NCBI GenBank assembly: GCA_027459625.1
Contig: DAIDHP010000017.1
Location: forward strand, 1-64,000
Origin: Chthonomonadales bacterium
GTDB lineage: Bacteria > Armatimonadota > Chthonomonadetes > Chthonomonadales > CAJBBX01
DNA: 64,000 nucleotides
Reading direction: 5' to 3'
This document shows, piece after piece, positions 1-8,572 of this stretch (the stretch's first letter is position 1; the number at the start of each line of letters is the position of its first letter). Position numbers and translations under genes: made by a program. The notes below the pieces were generated by a model. That model searched no databases. It was not told the origin of the DNA and was given only the letters and a program-made list of their open reading frames with translations.

Positions 1-77
1 GGTGTGAACCGCCCGGTGCGGACCCGCATGCCGGGTGGTGTGGGAGGCGGGATCAGTAATGACCCCGCCTACCCGAT
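1..77 (+). mobile_element. 3' end of a group II intron (domain V/VI-like), partial
   Basis: The first 77 bases look like the catalytic 3' end of a bacterial group II intron. A 9-bp stem (8-16 with 31-39, one G-U pair) encloses an inner TGCG/CGCA stem, as in domain V. A second hairpin follows (GGCGGG with CCCGCC near 46-69), as in domain VI, and then the typical terminal string CTACCCGAT. This kind of sequence normally follows an intron-encoded reverse transcriptase, which would lie outside the window to the left. The 3' boundary near base 77 is judged by resemblance to remembered introns, not by alignment. Confidence 0.55.
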
Positions 78-131
78 CCAAATTCATTTGACACTAGACC
101 CGAGCATATCGAGCCACCGCTCGATGGGTGA

Positions 132-2141
132 TCACAGAAACAACTTCTCAAGATACTCCGGAGCGTCCGAAAACGGCGGAATCTGTTTGTGAGCCACGCG
201 ATAGATTCTCTCGTGGCTCTTCCGCGCAGCTACCTGCAGAGGCTCGTAGGGAAGGTTGCACACGTCCACAAAACCGATATTCCAGTTCTCGCCGTCGAAC
301 CTCCCCAAAGCGGATTCATCGTAGAGCGTAAAGTAATGCACGCCGATGCATCCGGATTGAACCGCCGCATTTTCCACGTAGAATCGATAAGCGTCCCCGC
401 GCGACTTTTGATCTTTCACGCGACCGATTCCGCTTCCCGGCAATCCCACATCCAATGCGCCAAAATGCCATTCCCCAATCATCACGGGTTTCTTCAACAG
501 CTTGACAATCTCCTTAACCTTATCCTCGGGAACTCGTTCATTGTAGCAATTCATACTGAACACATCAAAACAACGCATTCCCGACAACGCCCATTCCGGA
601 GGTACGGTATAGTATCGCGCGCCGAGATTGAGATGGTTCGGATCGACCTCCCTGCAAGCTTCGGAGAGGGTTTTGAAGAGCTTCTCAACCATGAGGGAAC
701 TAAACGCCTCCAGATCGCTTTCAGCCTTATCGTTCAAAGGCTTGTTCCACTCTCCATGCGATATCTCGTCAATGCTCGCTGCGAGTCCCCATGCGTCGGA
801 GAAAGCGCCATCCGTGCGATATTTTTCCCTAAGCCATTGGCCTAACCGCTTGCGTGATGCGCAGTCAGGCGTATTGAATAGCATTCCTTTGGCGGGAGTC
901 AATTGAGTGAAACCCCATGTGGGTTCGTTCATCAGAAAGTATCCGATAAAAGCCTGGTCTTCCGCAGATTCAGACAATTGCTTCGCGTATTCCCTTGCGT
1001 CCTCTTCGAAACCGGGATCGAAGATATCCGGCATATCTCGAAAAACCATTCGAGCCCTTTTGGGAGTGAAATAAAGCGGGCGCACATATGGAAATCCCGC
1101 AGCCTTGGCGATTTTCCAGTCCGACCAGTTTCCCATCGTGTTGAAGCCCATATCCTTAAGGAGAGAGACGGAGATTTTCGCCCAGTTATCATAATAGTCC
1201 TTAGGACCGAATGCGCGAATCAGATTTGCGGCGAGGAAATTGATCTGATGAAGGTCGTCATATCCTCTGCCATAAGCTGCGGCGAATCCGGAATTCTTAT
1301 CAGGAAGCCACGTGAAGGCTTTCTTCAAATGCCCTATGGGGCAACCAATGTTTACTCCCACGCAATCCATTCCAGTCGACCAAAAGGCGAAGCCATCGGG
1401 ATCCACGAGCCACCATCGTTTCCCGTCGAAATGAGTGCGAAAGAAGCCTGTTGCGTCGAATCGTCTCGCGGTCCATCCCCCCCAGAAAGAAAACCCTTCG
1501 GGCCAGCGTTTCGTTTGGGAGGAATCCAACTGGGATTTGAGACGACTGGTCACCTCATCCGTCGAGAGGGATTTCTCCGCCCATGTGCGAAGAGTGTTTT
1601 GTCCCATTTCATCAATGAGCGGTCCCACTGGCAAGATGGGATCCATAAGTTTGGGAGGCTCACTCTCCCAGGCTTCCAAATCCGTCATGTGCCATTTCAC
1701 AGAATGCGGACCTTTTCTTAGCAGCGTAATTCGAAGCCTGTCCACTTTTTCCATATTGACCTTGTCTCCGCCGCACATGGGCTTTAGCCAAGCGTCCTCG
1801 CGCGGATACCGCCATTGATTTTGATGCACCGCCTCCAGAGGCGCGCGCATCCTCGCCTGGCATTGGTTCAATAACCCGAAAATCATGTGGAAGGCGGGTC
1901 CGGAGTCGCCTTCCTGCAGGGAAAGCTGATAAACCACCAACAGATCCCCCTCCAGGAGAAAATCCGATTTGAGGTATTTGGCATTGCCAAGTGCGCCTAC
2001 GGGGAACCGGTATTCCAACCCGTCACCGACTGAATTGGCCGTATAAATTGTCGCACTGGCAAGAGGCGATTCGCTCTTTTCACTTAGCAATCCCCCAATA
2101 TAGCCAGATAAGTTCAATATCCGCACCGTATCCTTGTTCAT
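132..2141 (-). CDS. Agarase-like glycoside hydrolase (TIM barrel)
   Basis: A 669-residue protein whose middle carries the signature WWLVDPDGFAFWSTG found in beta-agarase-like (GH50-related) hydrolases. Likely catalytic glutamates are in FLMNEPTW (acid/base) and VMIGEWHFG (nucleophile), as expected for a clan GH-A (beta/alpha)8 barrel. The N-terminal 200 residues are poorly conserved to my eye and may form a carbohydrate-binding sandwich. No signal peptide is evident from the chosen ATG, which has a GAGG about 10 bases upstream. It is divergent from the hydrolase genes at 2329-4301, so the region looks like a polysaccharide-use locus. The substrate cannot be told from sequence; agar itself is only one possibility. 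Confidence 0.75.
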   Translation of the reverse strand: MNKDTVRILNLSGYIGGLLSEKSESPLASATIYTANSVGDGLEYRFPVGALGNAKYLKSDFLLEGDLLVVYQLSLQEGDSGPAFHMIFGLLNQCQARMRAPLEAVHQNQWRYPREDAWLKPMCGGDKVNMEKVDRLRITLLRKGPHSVKWHMTDLEAWESEPPKLMDPILPVGPLIDEMGQNTLRTWAEKSLSTDEVTSRLKSQLDSSQTKRWPEGFSFWGGWTARRFDATGFFRTHFDGKRWWLVDPDGFAFWSTGMDCVGVNIGCPIGHLKKAFTWLPDKNSGFAAAYGRGYDDLHQINFLAANLIRAFGPKDYYDNWAKISVSLLKDMGFNTMGNWSDWKIAKAAGFPYVRPLYFTPKRARMVFRDMPDIFDPGFEEDAREYAKQLSESAEDQAFIGYFLMNEPTWGFTQLTPAKGMLFNTPDCASRKRLGQWLREKYRTDGAFSDAWGLAASIDEISHGEWNKPLNDKAESDLEAFSSLMVEKLFKTLSEACREVDPNHLNLGARYYTVPPEWALSGMRCFDVFSMNCYNERVPEDKVKEIVKLLKKPVMIGEWHFGALDVGLPGSGIGRVKDQKSRGDAYRFYVENAAVQSGCIGVHYFTLYDESALGRFDGENWNIGFVDVCNLPYEPLQVAARKSHERIYRVAHKQIPPFSDAPEYLEKLFL

Positions 2142-2328
2142 ACCATGGTGTCCTCTTCATGAGATCATATATGAAATAGATTGTGACACGGAATGTCGTG
2201 TATTACCATATCGAAATCGTTTGAGAGCATCCATATCATCCACATATCATTATTCCCTTCGTTACTCTTTTCTAATGGCGTCCCGCATCATTGGATGTTA
2301 AACTGTACTTAATAGAGGGCTACCGATT

Positions 2329-3150
2329 ATGAAAACCAAATTGACCAGAAGAGAGTTCATCGTTGCGGGAGCTGGATTGACGATTATAAAAGGAGCGGGA
2401 AGATCATCGCGTAAAAATCCGTCGCCTCCCGCCAAAAGAGCGTCCGTTTTGATTGGATACGGATTGGTCAACCTTTGGCACACCATAGATTGCCATGAAT
2501 TGGCTGATTTGCTCTATTCGGCTGGCTGCACCATGACCGAAATAGAGTATGTCGCATGGTTTAACGAAGCGGCAAGGAAGGGGCGGTCCATTGAAACCCA
2601 CGTGGAATTTACGAAAACCTTCGTGGATGCGATGCGGCGTAGAAACATCACCACGATGATTTCACTCGTCAATTGGAACGCCGAGGCGGTGCGTCAGCAA
2701 GATGACGCCTGGTTTCAGGAACGATTGAATGAGATTATTCATAGCATTGGCACCAAGAAAGTCATGTTGATGGGGGTGTCCGAACCAAATGCGGATGAAA
2801 ATGGCAAAGCGTATCGCTGGATGGAGTATACGGTGAAGGAGTGGAAAGGTCTCAAAATCGCCAACGGGGATAACGGCAGAGGAGACCCCACGGTGAAGGG
2901 GTTCGATCTTGTGGATTGGCATTGGTGCGGTGATTTTGATGCGAAATCGGTTCGATTGTTGACGGATGGAAAGCCGACCATCAACAACACCGATTGCTGG
3001 CCCGTCTTAAATCCGGGGCCAGATCGCACTCGCACAATGGCTCAAGCGGCTCTGAAGCGCAAGGCGAATTTCAATGTGTACGGCTTTAACGACACCAAGA
3101 TAGACGAGGATGTCATCCATGTTCTGGGCGAATGCATTAGAGACGCCTGA
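2329..3150 (+). CDS. Tat-exported glycosidase-like TIM-barrel protein, function unknown
   Basis: A 273-residue protein with a twin-arginine-like leader (TRREFIVAGAG) followed by a short hydrophobic stretch, so it is probably exported folded. The rest alternates strand- and helix-like segments and ends in a WHWCGDFD region, reminiscent of a glycoside hydrolase barrel, but I do not recognise the family. A conserved-looking MGVSEPNADENG segment could hold an acidic catalytic residue. It lies 23 bases upstream of a GH5-like gene on the same strand, which supports a shared role in glycan breakdown. Start: ATG with a GAGGG 9 bases upstream. Confidence 0.6.
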   Translation: MKTKLTRREFIVAGAGLTIIKGAGRSSRKNPSPPAKRASVLIGYGLVNLWHTIDCHELADLLYSAGCTMTEIEYVAWFNEAARKGRSIETHVEFTKTFVDAMRRRNITTMISLVNWNAEAVRQQDDAWFQERLNEIIHSIGTKKVMLMGVSEPNADENGKAYRWMEYTVKEWKGLKIANGDNGRGDPTVKGFDLVDWHWCGDFDAKSVRLLTDGKPTINNTDCWPVLNPGPDRTRTMAQAALKRKANFNVYGFNDTKIDEDVIHVLGECIRDA

Positions 3151-3173
3151 GTCAAATCCAAGGAGAATTTCAC

Positions 3174-4301
3174 ATGAGTTTTATCAACGGCGGTAGTTGC
3201 AAAATTCGGAAAATGAGGCGAAGTGCGCTCGTCTCTCGCTTGATTAGATATCTTAAAAACGAATTATGCAATTACCCGAACAAAGTATTTATCATATCTT
3301 CAATGACGGCTGTATTATTCAGCGCGCTTGGTTCCAATCCTTCTTTTGCGACGACGCTAGGCGTGGATGGAGCTAGGTTCACAATAAACGGCAAACCCCA
3401 GTTTATGCTTGGCATAAGCTATTTCTCCGCTTTGGGGATAGATGCAAAAGCCACCCATGGGGATATTGATCAGATGCATAAGTTAGGATTTAACTGGATG
3501 CGAGTCTGGGCGCTTTGGCCGGCTTTCGGCAAAAACATCACCGCGTTCAAACCTGATGGATCTCCAATGCAACCCTATATGAATCGCCTAAAGGAACTTC
3601 TGCAGTATTGTGACAAGCGCGGCATGGTTGTGGATATCACTATGGCGCATGGGGCGACATTCGACGGCCAACCCTGCCTGCCAACGTTTGAGGATTATCT
3701 AAGCTCAATCCGCACCCTCGCAACCGATTTGAAAAAGTATCGCAATTGGTATCTGGATATGGCGAATGAGCACGATATTCGCGACGCCCGTTATGTGAGC
3801 TACGAGGATTTGCGTAAACTTCGGGATGCGGTCAAGCAAATTGATCCGAAGAGGATCGTGACAGCTTCCGGAGGAGGAATGGATGAGGCTTCATTGCAAA
3901 ACGCGTTGGTAACGGCGGGTTTGGATTTCATAGCCCCTCACCTTCCGAGACAGGCGGGGTCCGCCGAGCAAACCGAATCCATTACCAGGAATTGCTTGTC
4001 TGTAATGAGTAAAATGGGACATGTCGTTCCGATCCTCTATCAGGAGCCCTTTCGCAGGGATTACGGTAATTGGCAACCTGGATTGAATGATTTTTTCACG
4101 GACGCAATAGGAGCGAAGAGCGTCGGCGCGGCGGGTTGGTGTTTCCATAACGGTTCCAATGAGCATGCGAAAGACGGGCGGCCGCGCAGATCCTTCGACT
4201 TGCGGGATGGTCCTTTGTTCAGCCAACTTGACAGCGTCGAGAAAAATCTTGTAAACCAATTAGCCGGGAAACTGGCTTCCACCACTTGGGGCTCACCATA
4301 G
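3174..4301 (+). CDS. Secreted GH5-like (cellulase-fold) glycoside hydrolase
   Basis: A 375-residue protein whose mature part begins with VDGARFTINGKPQFMLG, the usual opening of GH5-type barrels (a ligand-facing strand followed by 'GISYF'). Candidate catalytic residues are Glu in LDMANEHDI (acid/base) and Glu in ILYQEPF (nucleophile). The N-terminus is long: a basic stretch of about 38 residues precedes a hydrophobic signal-like segment ending SNPSFA. The start ATG has a clear AAGGAG 8 bases upstream, so the long leader seems genuine. It probably acts outside the cytoplasm on a beta-linked polysaccharide, together with the gene just upstream. Confidence 0.75.
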   Translation: MSFINGGSCKIRKMRRSALVSRLIRYLKNELCNYPNKVFIISSMTAVLFSALGSNPSFATTLGVDGARFTINGKPQFMLGISYFSALGIDAKATHGDIDQMHKLGFNWMRVWALWPAFGKNITAFKPDGSPMQPYMNRLKELLQYCDKRGMVVDITMAHGATFDGQPCLPTFEDYLSSIRTLATDLKKYRNWYLDMANEHDIRDARYVSYEDLRKLRDAVKQIDPKRIVTASGGGMDEASLQNALVTAGLDFIAPHLPRQAGSAEQTESITRNCLSVMSKMGHVVPILYQEPFRRDYGNWQPGLNDFFTDAIGAKSVGAAGWCFHNGSNEHAKDGRPRRSFDLRDGPLFSQLDSVEKNLVNQLAGKLASTTWGSP

Positions 4302-4368
4302 CTTTAATTCCCGAAGTTGTTGCCGGCGATACACCGGCTTCATATCAATATCCGGAGTGAAACCTTTC

Positions 4369-5883
4369 GTGTCCAAGGAAAACGATATCAATCTTTCCAT
4401 GTTCCGCGCCTATGATATCCGCACCCCCTCGTCATCTCTTGGGACTGAGTTGGCGAATAGGCTGGACCATGCCATGGCTATCTATTTCAAACTAGATTTG
4501 GGAGTGAATGGGGTTATCGTGGCGCATGACGCTCGTTCCAGCGGACCGCGTTATCTTCAGATTGGCGCTGAAATATTCTCAAACGCCGGGTTGGATGTGA
4601 TCGTCATTCCAGGCGTTTGTTCCACTTCCATGTTCTACTTTACAGCCATGCAGTATCCGGAAATGGCTGCGGTGTTGTTCGGTGCTTCGCACAATCCAGC
4701 CGGAGATACGGGATGCAAGATACTAGGGAAGGGAGTTATCCCCATTGCGGAGCATATCGGACCGGAGGGCGGCCTGGATAAAATCAAGGAGTATTATATA
4801 GCGGGAATCACCGCAAGCTCCAAATCGTGCGGATCCATCAAAGCTTATGATCCCACGGAAGATTATATCGCATACAGCATGGAGCTTGCTGGAGTGCGAA
4901 AAGGCGGGCTGAAGGGGCTCATGGTTTTGCAGGATTATCTTAATGGCGCTGCGGGACGCGAAATGATGCTCGCTTTCACTCGCGCGGACACGGATTTGTC
5001 GCCTCTGCATTTCACTGCGGATGGCTCATTTCCCCTAGGCGATCCCAACCCGGTGAAGGAGGAGGTGATCGCGGAGGGCATACGGACACTGAAAAAAGGC
5101 GGCTCGCTTCTCGGGGTTTTCTTTGACGGGGATGGGGACCGCATCGACTTTTACAGCGGGTCGGGGGAATACCTCTCCTCCAGTTTCGTGTTCGCAGGCA
5201 TTCTGCCGGAGATACGCAAACGCTTTCCGGGGGATGGGATCGGGGTCTACGCCGACTTGAAGTCCAATCCTCTCGCGATCATGGAGATGGCGAAGACGGG
5301 GGTGACGGTTAATGTTATCCGAAACGGTCACTCTCAGATAAAAAACGCCATGTACGAAAATCCCGCGATGGTCGCCACCGTGGAGGAATCGGCGCATTTC
5401 TACGAGGCGTTCACATATCAAGGCGCGAGATACTGTACGGAAAACACGCTCTATATCGCGCTCCTGACGGCTCGAACTTGGCTTGAGAATCCCAGGAAAT
5501 ATTCCGAACTGTTTGAAATTCAGTCCGAAACGAGCAGAGCGAGGGAATGGGGGTACAAATTCCCAGGCGATGATCATCGCGCGGAGGCTTTGAAGGATGT
5601 GGAGGAGTATTTCAAGTCGCTTGGTGCGAATGTGATGTCCCGCATGCCTAACGGGTACGATCTCGAAGCCACTATGATGCGCAAGGGCATTCCGTTCGAT
5701 ATCAATGAAAATACGATACTCTCATCGGACTGGCTGCAGGTATGCCAGAGAATATCTCAAAGCGAAAACGGATTGGCGCGCTGGGAGGTTGTGTCGGGCG
5801 ATCCGAAACTAACCGCCATGGCGAAGGAGGAGATCGCTCGCATTGTAAAAATACACGGCGCGGGGGATGAATACAAAGGATAG
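4369..5883 (+). CDS. Phosphomannomutase/phosphoglucomutase
   Basis: Alpha-D-phosphohexomutase family, interconverting hexose 6- and 1-phosphates for nucleotide-sugar or storage glycan synthesis. The domain order is visible: an N-terminal FRAYDIR motif, the phosphoserine loop GASHNPAGDTG (the Ser accepts phosphate), the metal loop DGDGDR, and the sugar-binding loop EESAHFYEA in domain 3. At about 505 residues it is slightly longer than the usual 450-470. A GTG at 4369 has GGAG 11 bases upstream; another GTG at 4357 overlaps that GGAG and is less likely. It sits in a run of plus-strand carbohydrate genes. Confidence 0.9.
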   Translation: MSKENDINLSMFRAYDIRTPSSSLGTELANRLDHAMAIYFKLDLGVNGVIVAHDARSSGPRYLQIGAEIFSNAGLDVIVIPGVCSTSMFYFTAMQYPEMAAVLFGASHNPAGDTGCKILGKGVIPIAEHIGPEGGLDKIKEYYIAGITASSKSCGSIKAYDPTEDYIAYSMELAGVRKGGLKGLMVLQDYLNGAAGREMMLAFTRADTDLSPLHFTADGSFPLGDPNPVKEEVIAEGIRTLKKGGSLLGVFFDGDGDRIDFYSGSGEYLSSSFVFAGILPEIRKRFPGDGIGVYADLKSNPLAIMEMAKTGVTVNVIRNGHSQIKNAMYENPAMVATVEESAHFYEAFTYQGARYCTENTLYIALLTARTWLENPRKYSELFEIQSETSRAREWGYKFPGDDHRAEALKDVEEYFKSLGANVMSRMPNGYDLEATMMRKGIPFDINENTILSSDWLQVCQRISQSENGLARWEVVSGDPKLTAMAKEEIARIVKIHGAGDEYKG

Positions 5884-6270
5884 AAAAAGTGGATACTATT
5901 TGCGTATGGTAATATAGGAGACGCGAATAATGGCGCACTCTTCAGGTTATTGCGATATTTTGAAAAAAAGGCTGAGATCGCTCGTGTGAGGCTCGGGCAA
6001 GATGATTACGAAACATGTATTGCTGATCACTTGCATGTCACATGAAGCGTTATGCAACCGTATTATATTCAGTAGTAGGGAATATGATTATGCGGGAAAT
6101 CAAACAATTATCAAAGAAATACTTGCCAAGTGTTGGTTACTACGGTAATCTGTAATTGGTAATCGCGTTTTCTTATTCGCCTCTGATACGAGTGGTGTTT
6201 TAGTGAATTGAAAAAGTCAAGCGCCGTGTGGAGTATGATCCCCGGTGGAAAGATTAAAGGAGATTTTTTA
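5884..6270. other. 387-base intergenic stretch with one possible small ORF
   Basis: No recognisable gene or RNA family. At 5930-5989 an ATG with AGGAG 9 bases upstream opens a 19-codon frame on the plus strand (starts MAHSSGYCD, ends at TGA). It has no known relatives in my memory and could be chance. Two GGTAATC copies occur near 6133-6155. The stretch probably carries the promoter for the discoidin-like gene at 6271. Confidence 0.4.
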
Positions 6271-6960
6271 ATGCGTTTTAATGGTAAAACGATCTTAGGG
6301 TCAGTTTTTCTCGCACTTGCCTTAGTGGCTTTCTCCGTTATGTCCACATCCTTTTGCCGTGCGGAGGATATGGAGAAATTGCCGTTGAAGTTGCCTCAAC
6401 CCACATTTGTCGGAACGCCGTTGGAGTTTCTCGCCGGACCAAAAGTTGAAAAACCCAAGCCCCAGCCCATGCCGATGGTCCCCGCCGGGACTATTAACTT
6501 GGCTCTGCACAAACCCGTTACAAGCAGCAAGCCGCCATTTGATCGATCTCTCTCATTGGTAACCGATGGCAACTGCGAAGCCAAGGTGGGTACGGCGGTT
6601 TTACTGAAGCCAGGGTTGCAGTGGATTCAGATTGATCTCGGAGCGGAGTGCCCGATTTACTATATTCAGGTATGGCACTATTTCAACGAGCCGTGCGTGT
6701 TCCATGATGTCATCGTGCAAGTATCCAACGATCCGAATTTCGTGAAGGGGGTTACAACCCTTTTCAACAACGACCAAACCAATAGCGCGGGATTGGGCAT
6801 TGGCAAGGATCGAGAGTATCTGGAGACCTATCTCGGCAAACTGATTGATGCCAAAGGGGTTAAGGCTCGGTATGTGCGCCTCTACAGCAAGGGCAGCAAC
6901 TACCGTGATCCGTTAAACCGATACATCGAAGTCGAGGTGTTTGGTTTACCCGCCAAATGA
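6271..6960 (+). CDS. Secreted discoidin (F5/8 type C)-like carbohydrate-binding protein
   Basis: A 229-residue protein with a clear signal peptide (MRFNGKTILG, hydrophobic core, cleavage near SFCRA-ED). After a proline-rich linker comes a domain starting NLALHKPVTSS and containing GLQWIQIDLGAECPIYYIQVW, ARYVRLYS and IEVEVFG, the strand pattern of F5/8 type C (discoidin) domains that bind sugars on surfaces. The start was moved to this ATG because AAAGGAGA lies 7 bases upstream and the signal peptide begins exactly here. Its stop overlaps the next gene by ATGA, so the two are translationally coupled. Confidence 0.75.
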   Translation: MRFNGKTILGSVFLALALVAFSVMSTSFCRAEDMEKLPLKLPQPTFVGTPLEFLAGPKVEKPKPQPMPMVPAGTINLALHKPVTSSKPPFDRSLSLVTDGNCEAKVGTAVLLKPGLQWIQIDLGAECPIYYIQVWHYFNEPCVFHDVIVQVSNDPNFVKGVTTLFNNDQTNSAGLGIGKDREYLETYLGKLIDAKGVKARYVRLYSKGSNYRDPLNRYIEVEVFGLPAK

Positions 6961-8537
6961 GTCGAAAGATACTTTTTGTAGCGGCGCTGCTAGTCCTTTG
7001 GGCTGCAGCGCTGCTGTTTCGTGTGGTCTCCATAAATAACCGGCCCGTGCACGCCGACGAATCCGTGCATGCGTTGAAATTCAGTCAGCTTTGGCTTAAA
7101 GGCGTTTACAAATACGATCCCAATCAGTTTCATGGTCCCACCATTTACTACGCCGCCCTCCCGATTGTATGGGCTGAGGGTCGGATCAATTTCGCCGACA
7201 CCCATATATCGGATTTCCGCCTCTCCATCGCTCTCTTCGGGGCGGGGATGATTCTGTTGCTCTTTTTCCTTTCCGATGCATTGGGAAAGCCCGCAACTTT
7301 GCTGACCGGCTTATTGCTTGCCATTTCGCCCGCGTTTGTCTTTTACAGCAGGTATTACATTCAGGAAATCGTGCTGGTCTTTTTCACTCTGGCTCTCTTG
7401 GCGTGCATATGGCGTTTTGTCGCTTCGCGCAAGCCCGTTTGGTTTTTGTGGGGGGGATTTTGTGTCGGCATGATGGCGGCGACAAAGGAGACGGTTGTTA
7501 TCAATCTCTTCGCGTTAGCCGTCGCAATATGCACGTTGTATCTGCACTCTCGATATGTCGAAAAAAAGCCTATCGATTGGCGCTCGGGAATAAAGTTATC
7601 TTATCTCATCGGGGCGGTTATCATCGCATTCTTCGTGATGGCGTTTTTCATCACGGGCAATTTCCGAAATCCCGTGGGATTTTGGGATTACTTTCTCGCC
7701 TATATTCCGTGGGTGCATAGGGCCCACGCTTCAGCGCTGCATCTGCATCCTTGGGGCTATTACCTTCATATCCTCGTTTGGTGGCATAATGGAAAGGGAC
7801 CCGTATGGACCGAGTTGCTGACGATCATACTCTCTCTGATTGGTCTGATTATCGCCTTCATCCCTCAATGGAGTGATCGGCTTGATATTCATCCTCGTTT
7901 CATTCGATTTGTGGGTCTCTACACGGTCATATTAACACTTGTCTATTCAACCATACCTTATAAGACTCCATGGTGCCTTCTGAATTTTTTGCTTGGGATG
8001 ATCATTATGGCGGGATATGGCGGCGTTGCGATGGTTCGACTTCTTCCCGGCGCCCCCTTGAAAGTCATTGCGACTCTGCTGATTTTTGGAGGATCGTTGC
8101 AACTTGCAATGCAGTCCTACGCCACCAGTTTTAAATATGAAGCCGACACACGCAACCCATATGTTTACGCGCAAACCGATCCCGATTTCCTGAGGTTTGT
8201 GAAACGGTTCCGCGCGATAACCGCAGCCTATCCGTACGGAAATCAGACCTTGGTGAAGGTTATATGGAAGGATAACTACTACTGGCCTATCCCATGGTAT
8301 TTGCGAGCCTATAAGAACGTGGGCTACTGGGGAGGCGTCATTCCGCCCGATCCTTCCGCGCCCATTGTTATCTCCTCGTATGATCTGGATGATGTCATGA
8401 CGGCGAAGATAAGCAACACCCATCTCATGACCGGACTGTACGCCATACGTCCCGGTGTCTATTTGGAGTTGTGGGTAAGGATGGATGTGTGGAAGGACTA
8501 TCTGAAAACCTTAAAACCCGGGGATGATGGGAATTGA
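6957..8537 (+). CDS. Agl23-type (TIGR03663-like) polytopic membrane glycosyltransferase-fold protein
   Basis: A 526-residue protein with about ten hydrophobic segments. Its first periplasmic loop reads RPVHADESVHALKF, followed by YKYDPNQFHGPTIYY, a pairing I associate with the TIGR03663 'flippase activity-associated protein Agl23' family, related to GT39/PMT mannosyltransferases. The Asp-Glu of HADES would be the lipid-sugar active site in that superfamily. The C-terminal soluble part contains WPIPWYLRAYKNVGYWGG. The ATG overlaps the previous stop (ATGA). A role in transferring or flipping lipid-linked sugars is inferred from the family, not shown here. Confidence 0.8.
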   Translation: MSRKILFVAALLVLWAAALLFRVVSINNRPVHADESVHALKFSQLWLKGVYKYDPNQFHGPTIYYAALPIVWAEGRINFADTHISDFRLSIALFGAGMILLLFFLSDALGKPATLLTGLLLAISPAFVFYSRYYIQEIVLVFFTLALLACIWRFVASRKPVWFLWGGFCVGMMAATKETVVINLFALAVAICTLYLHSRYVEKKPIDWRSGIKLSYLIGAVIIAFFVMAFFITGNFRNPVGFWDYFLAYIPWVHRAHASALHLHPWGYYLHILVWWHNGKGPVWTELLTIILSLIGLIIAFIPQWSDRLDIHPRFIRFVGLYTVILTLVYSTIPYKTPWCLLNFLLGMIIMAGYGGVAMVRLLPGAPLKVIATLLIFGGSLQLAMQSYATSFKYEADTRNPYVYAQTDPDFLRFVKRFRAITAAYPYGNQTLVKVIWKDNYYWPIPWYLRAYKNVGYWGGVIPPDPSAPIVISSYDLDDVMTAKISNTHLMTGLYAIRPGVYLELWVRMDVWKDYLKTLKPGDDGN

Positions 8538-8568
8538 GGAAGGAGAGCTTCAAGCGCTCTCCTTCCTC
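8536..8568. terminator. 13-bp hairpin terminator between convergent genes
   Basis: A perfect 13-bp inverted repeat (8536-8548 with 8556-8568, 7-base loop) starts inside the stop codon of the Agl23-like gene and ends just before the stop of the esterase gene. It lacks a long T tract in either direction, so it may be a Rho-assisted or structural terminator serving both strands. Confidence 0.6.
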
Positions 8569-8572
8569 TCGG

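Noticed and set aside
903-1721. Long open frame (272 codons) on the plus strand opposite the agarase-like gene
   Set aside because: It lies entirely antisense to a gene with clear family motifs, has no family signature and low-complexity composition; a shadow of biased codon use.
2205-2225. CGAAATCGTTTG as a LacI or CcpA operator between the divergent hydrolase genes
   Set aside because: The symmetry is imperfect and no matching site was found at the neighbouring genes.
8536-8568. Shared GAGGAAGGAG arm of this hairpin and the UBact hairpin as a repeat family
   Set aside because: Only ten purine-rich bases are shared and the rest differs; such strings are frequent because they resemble ribosome-binding sites.
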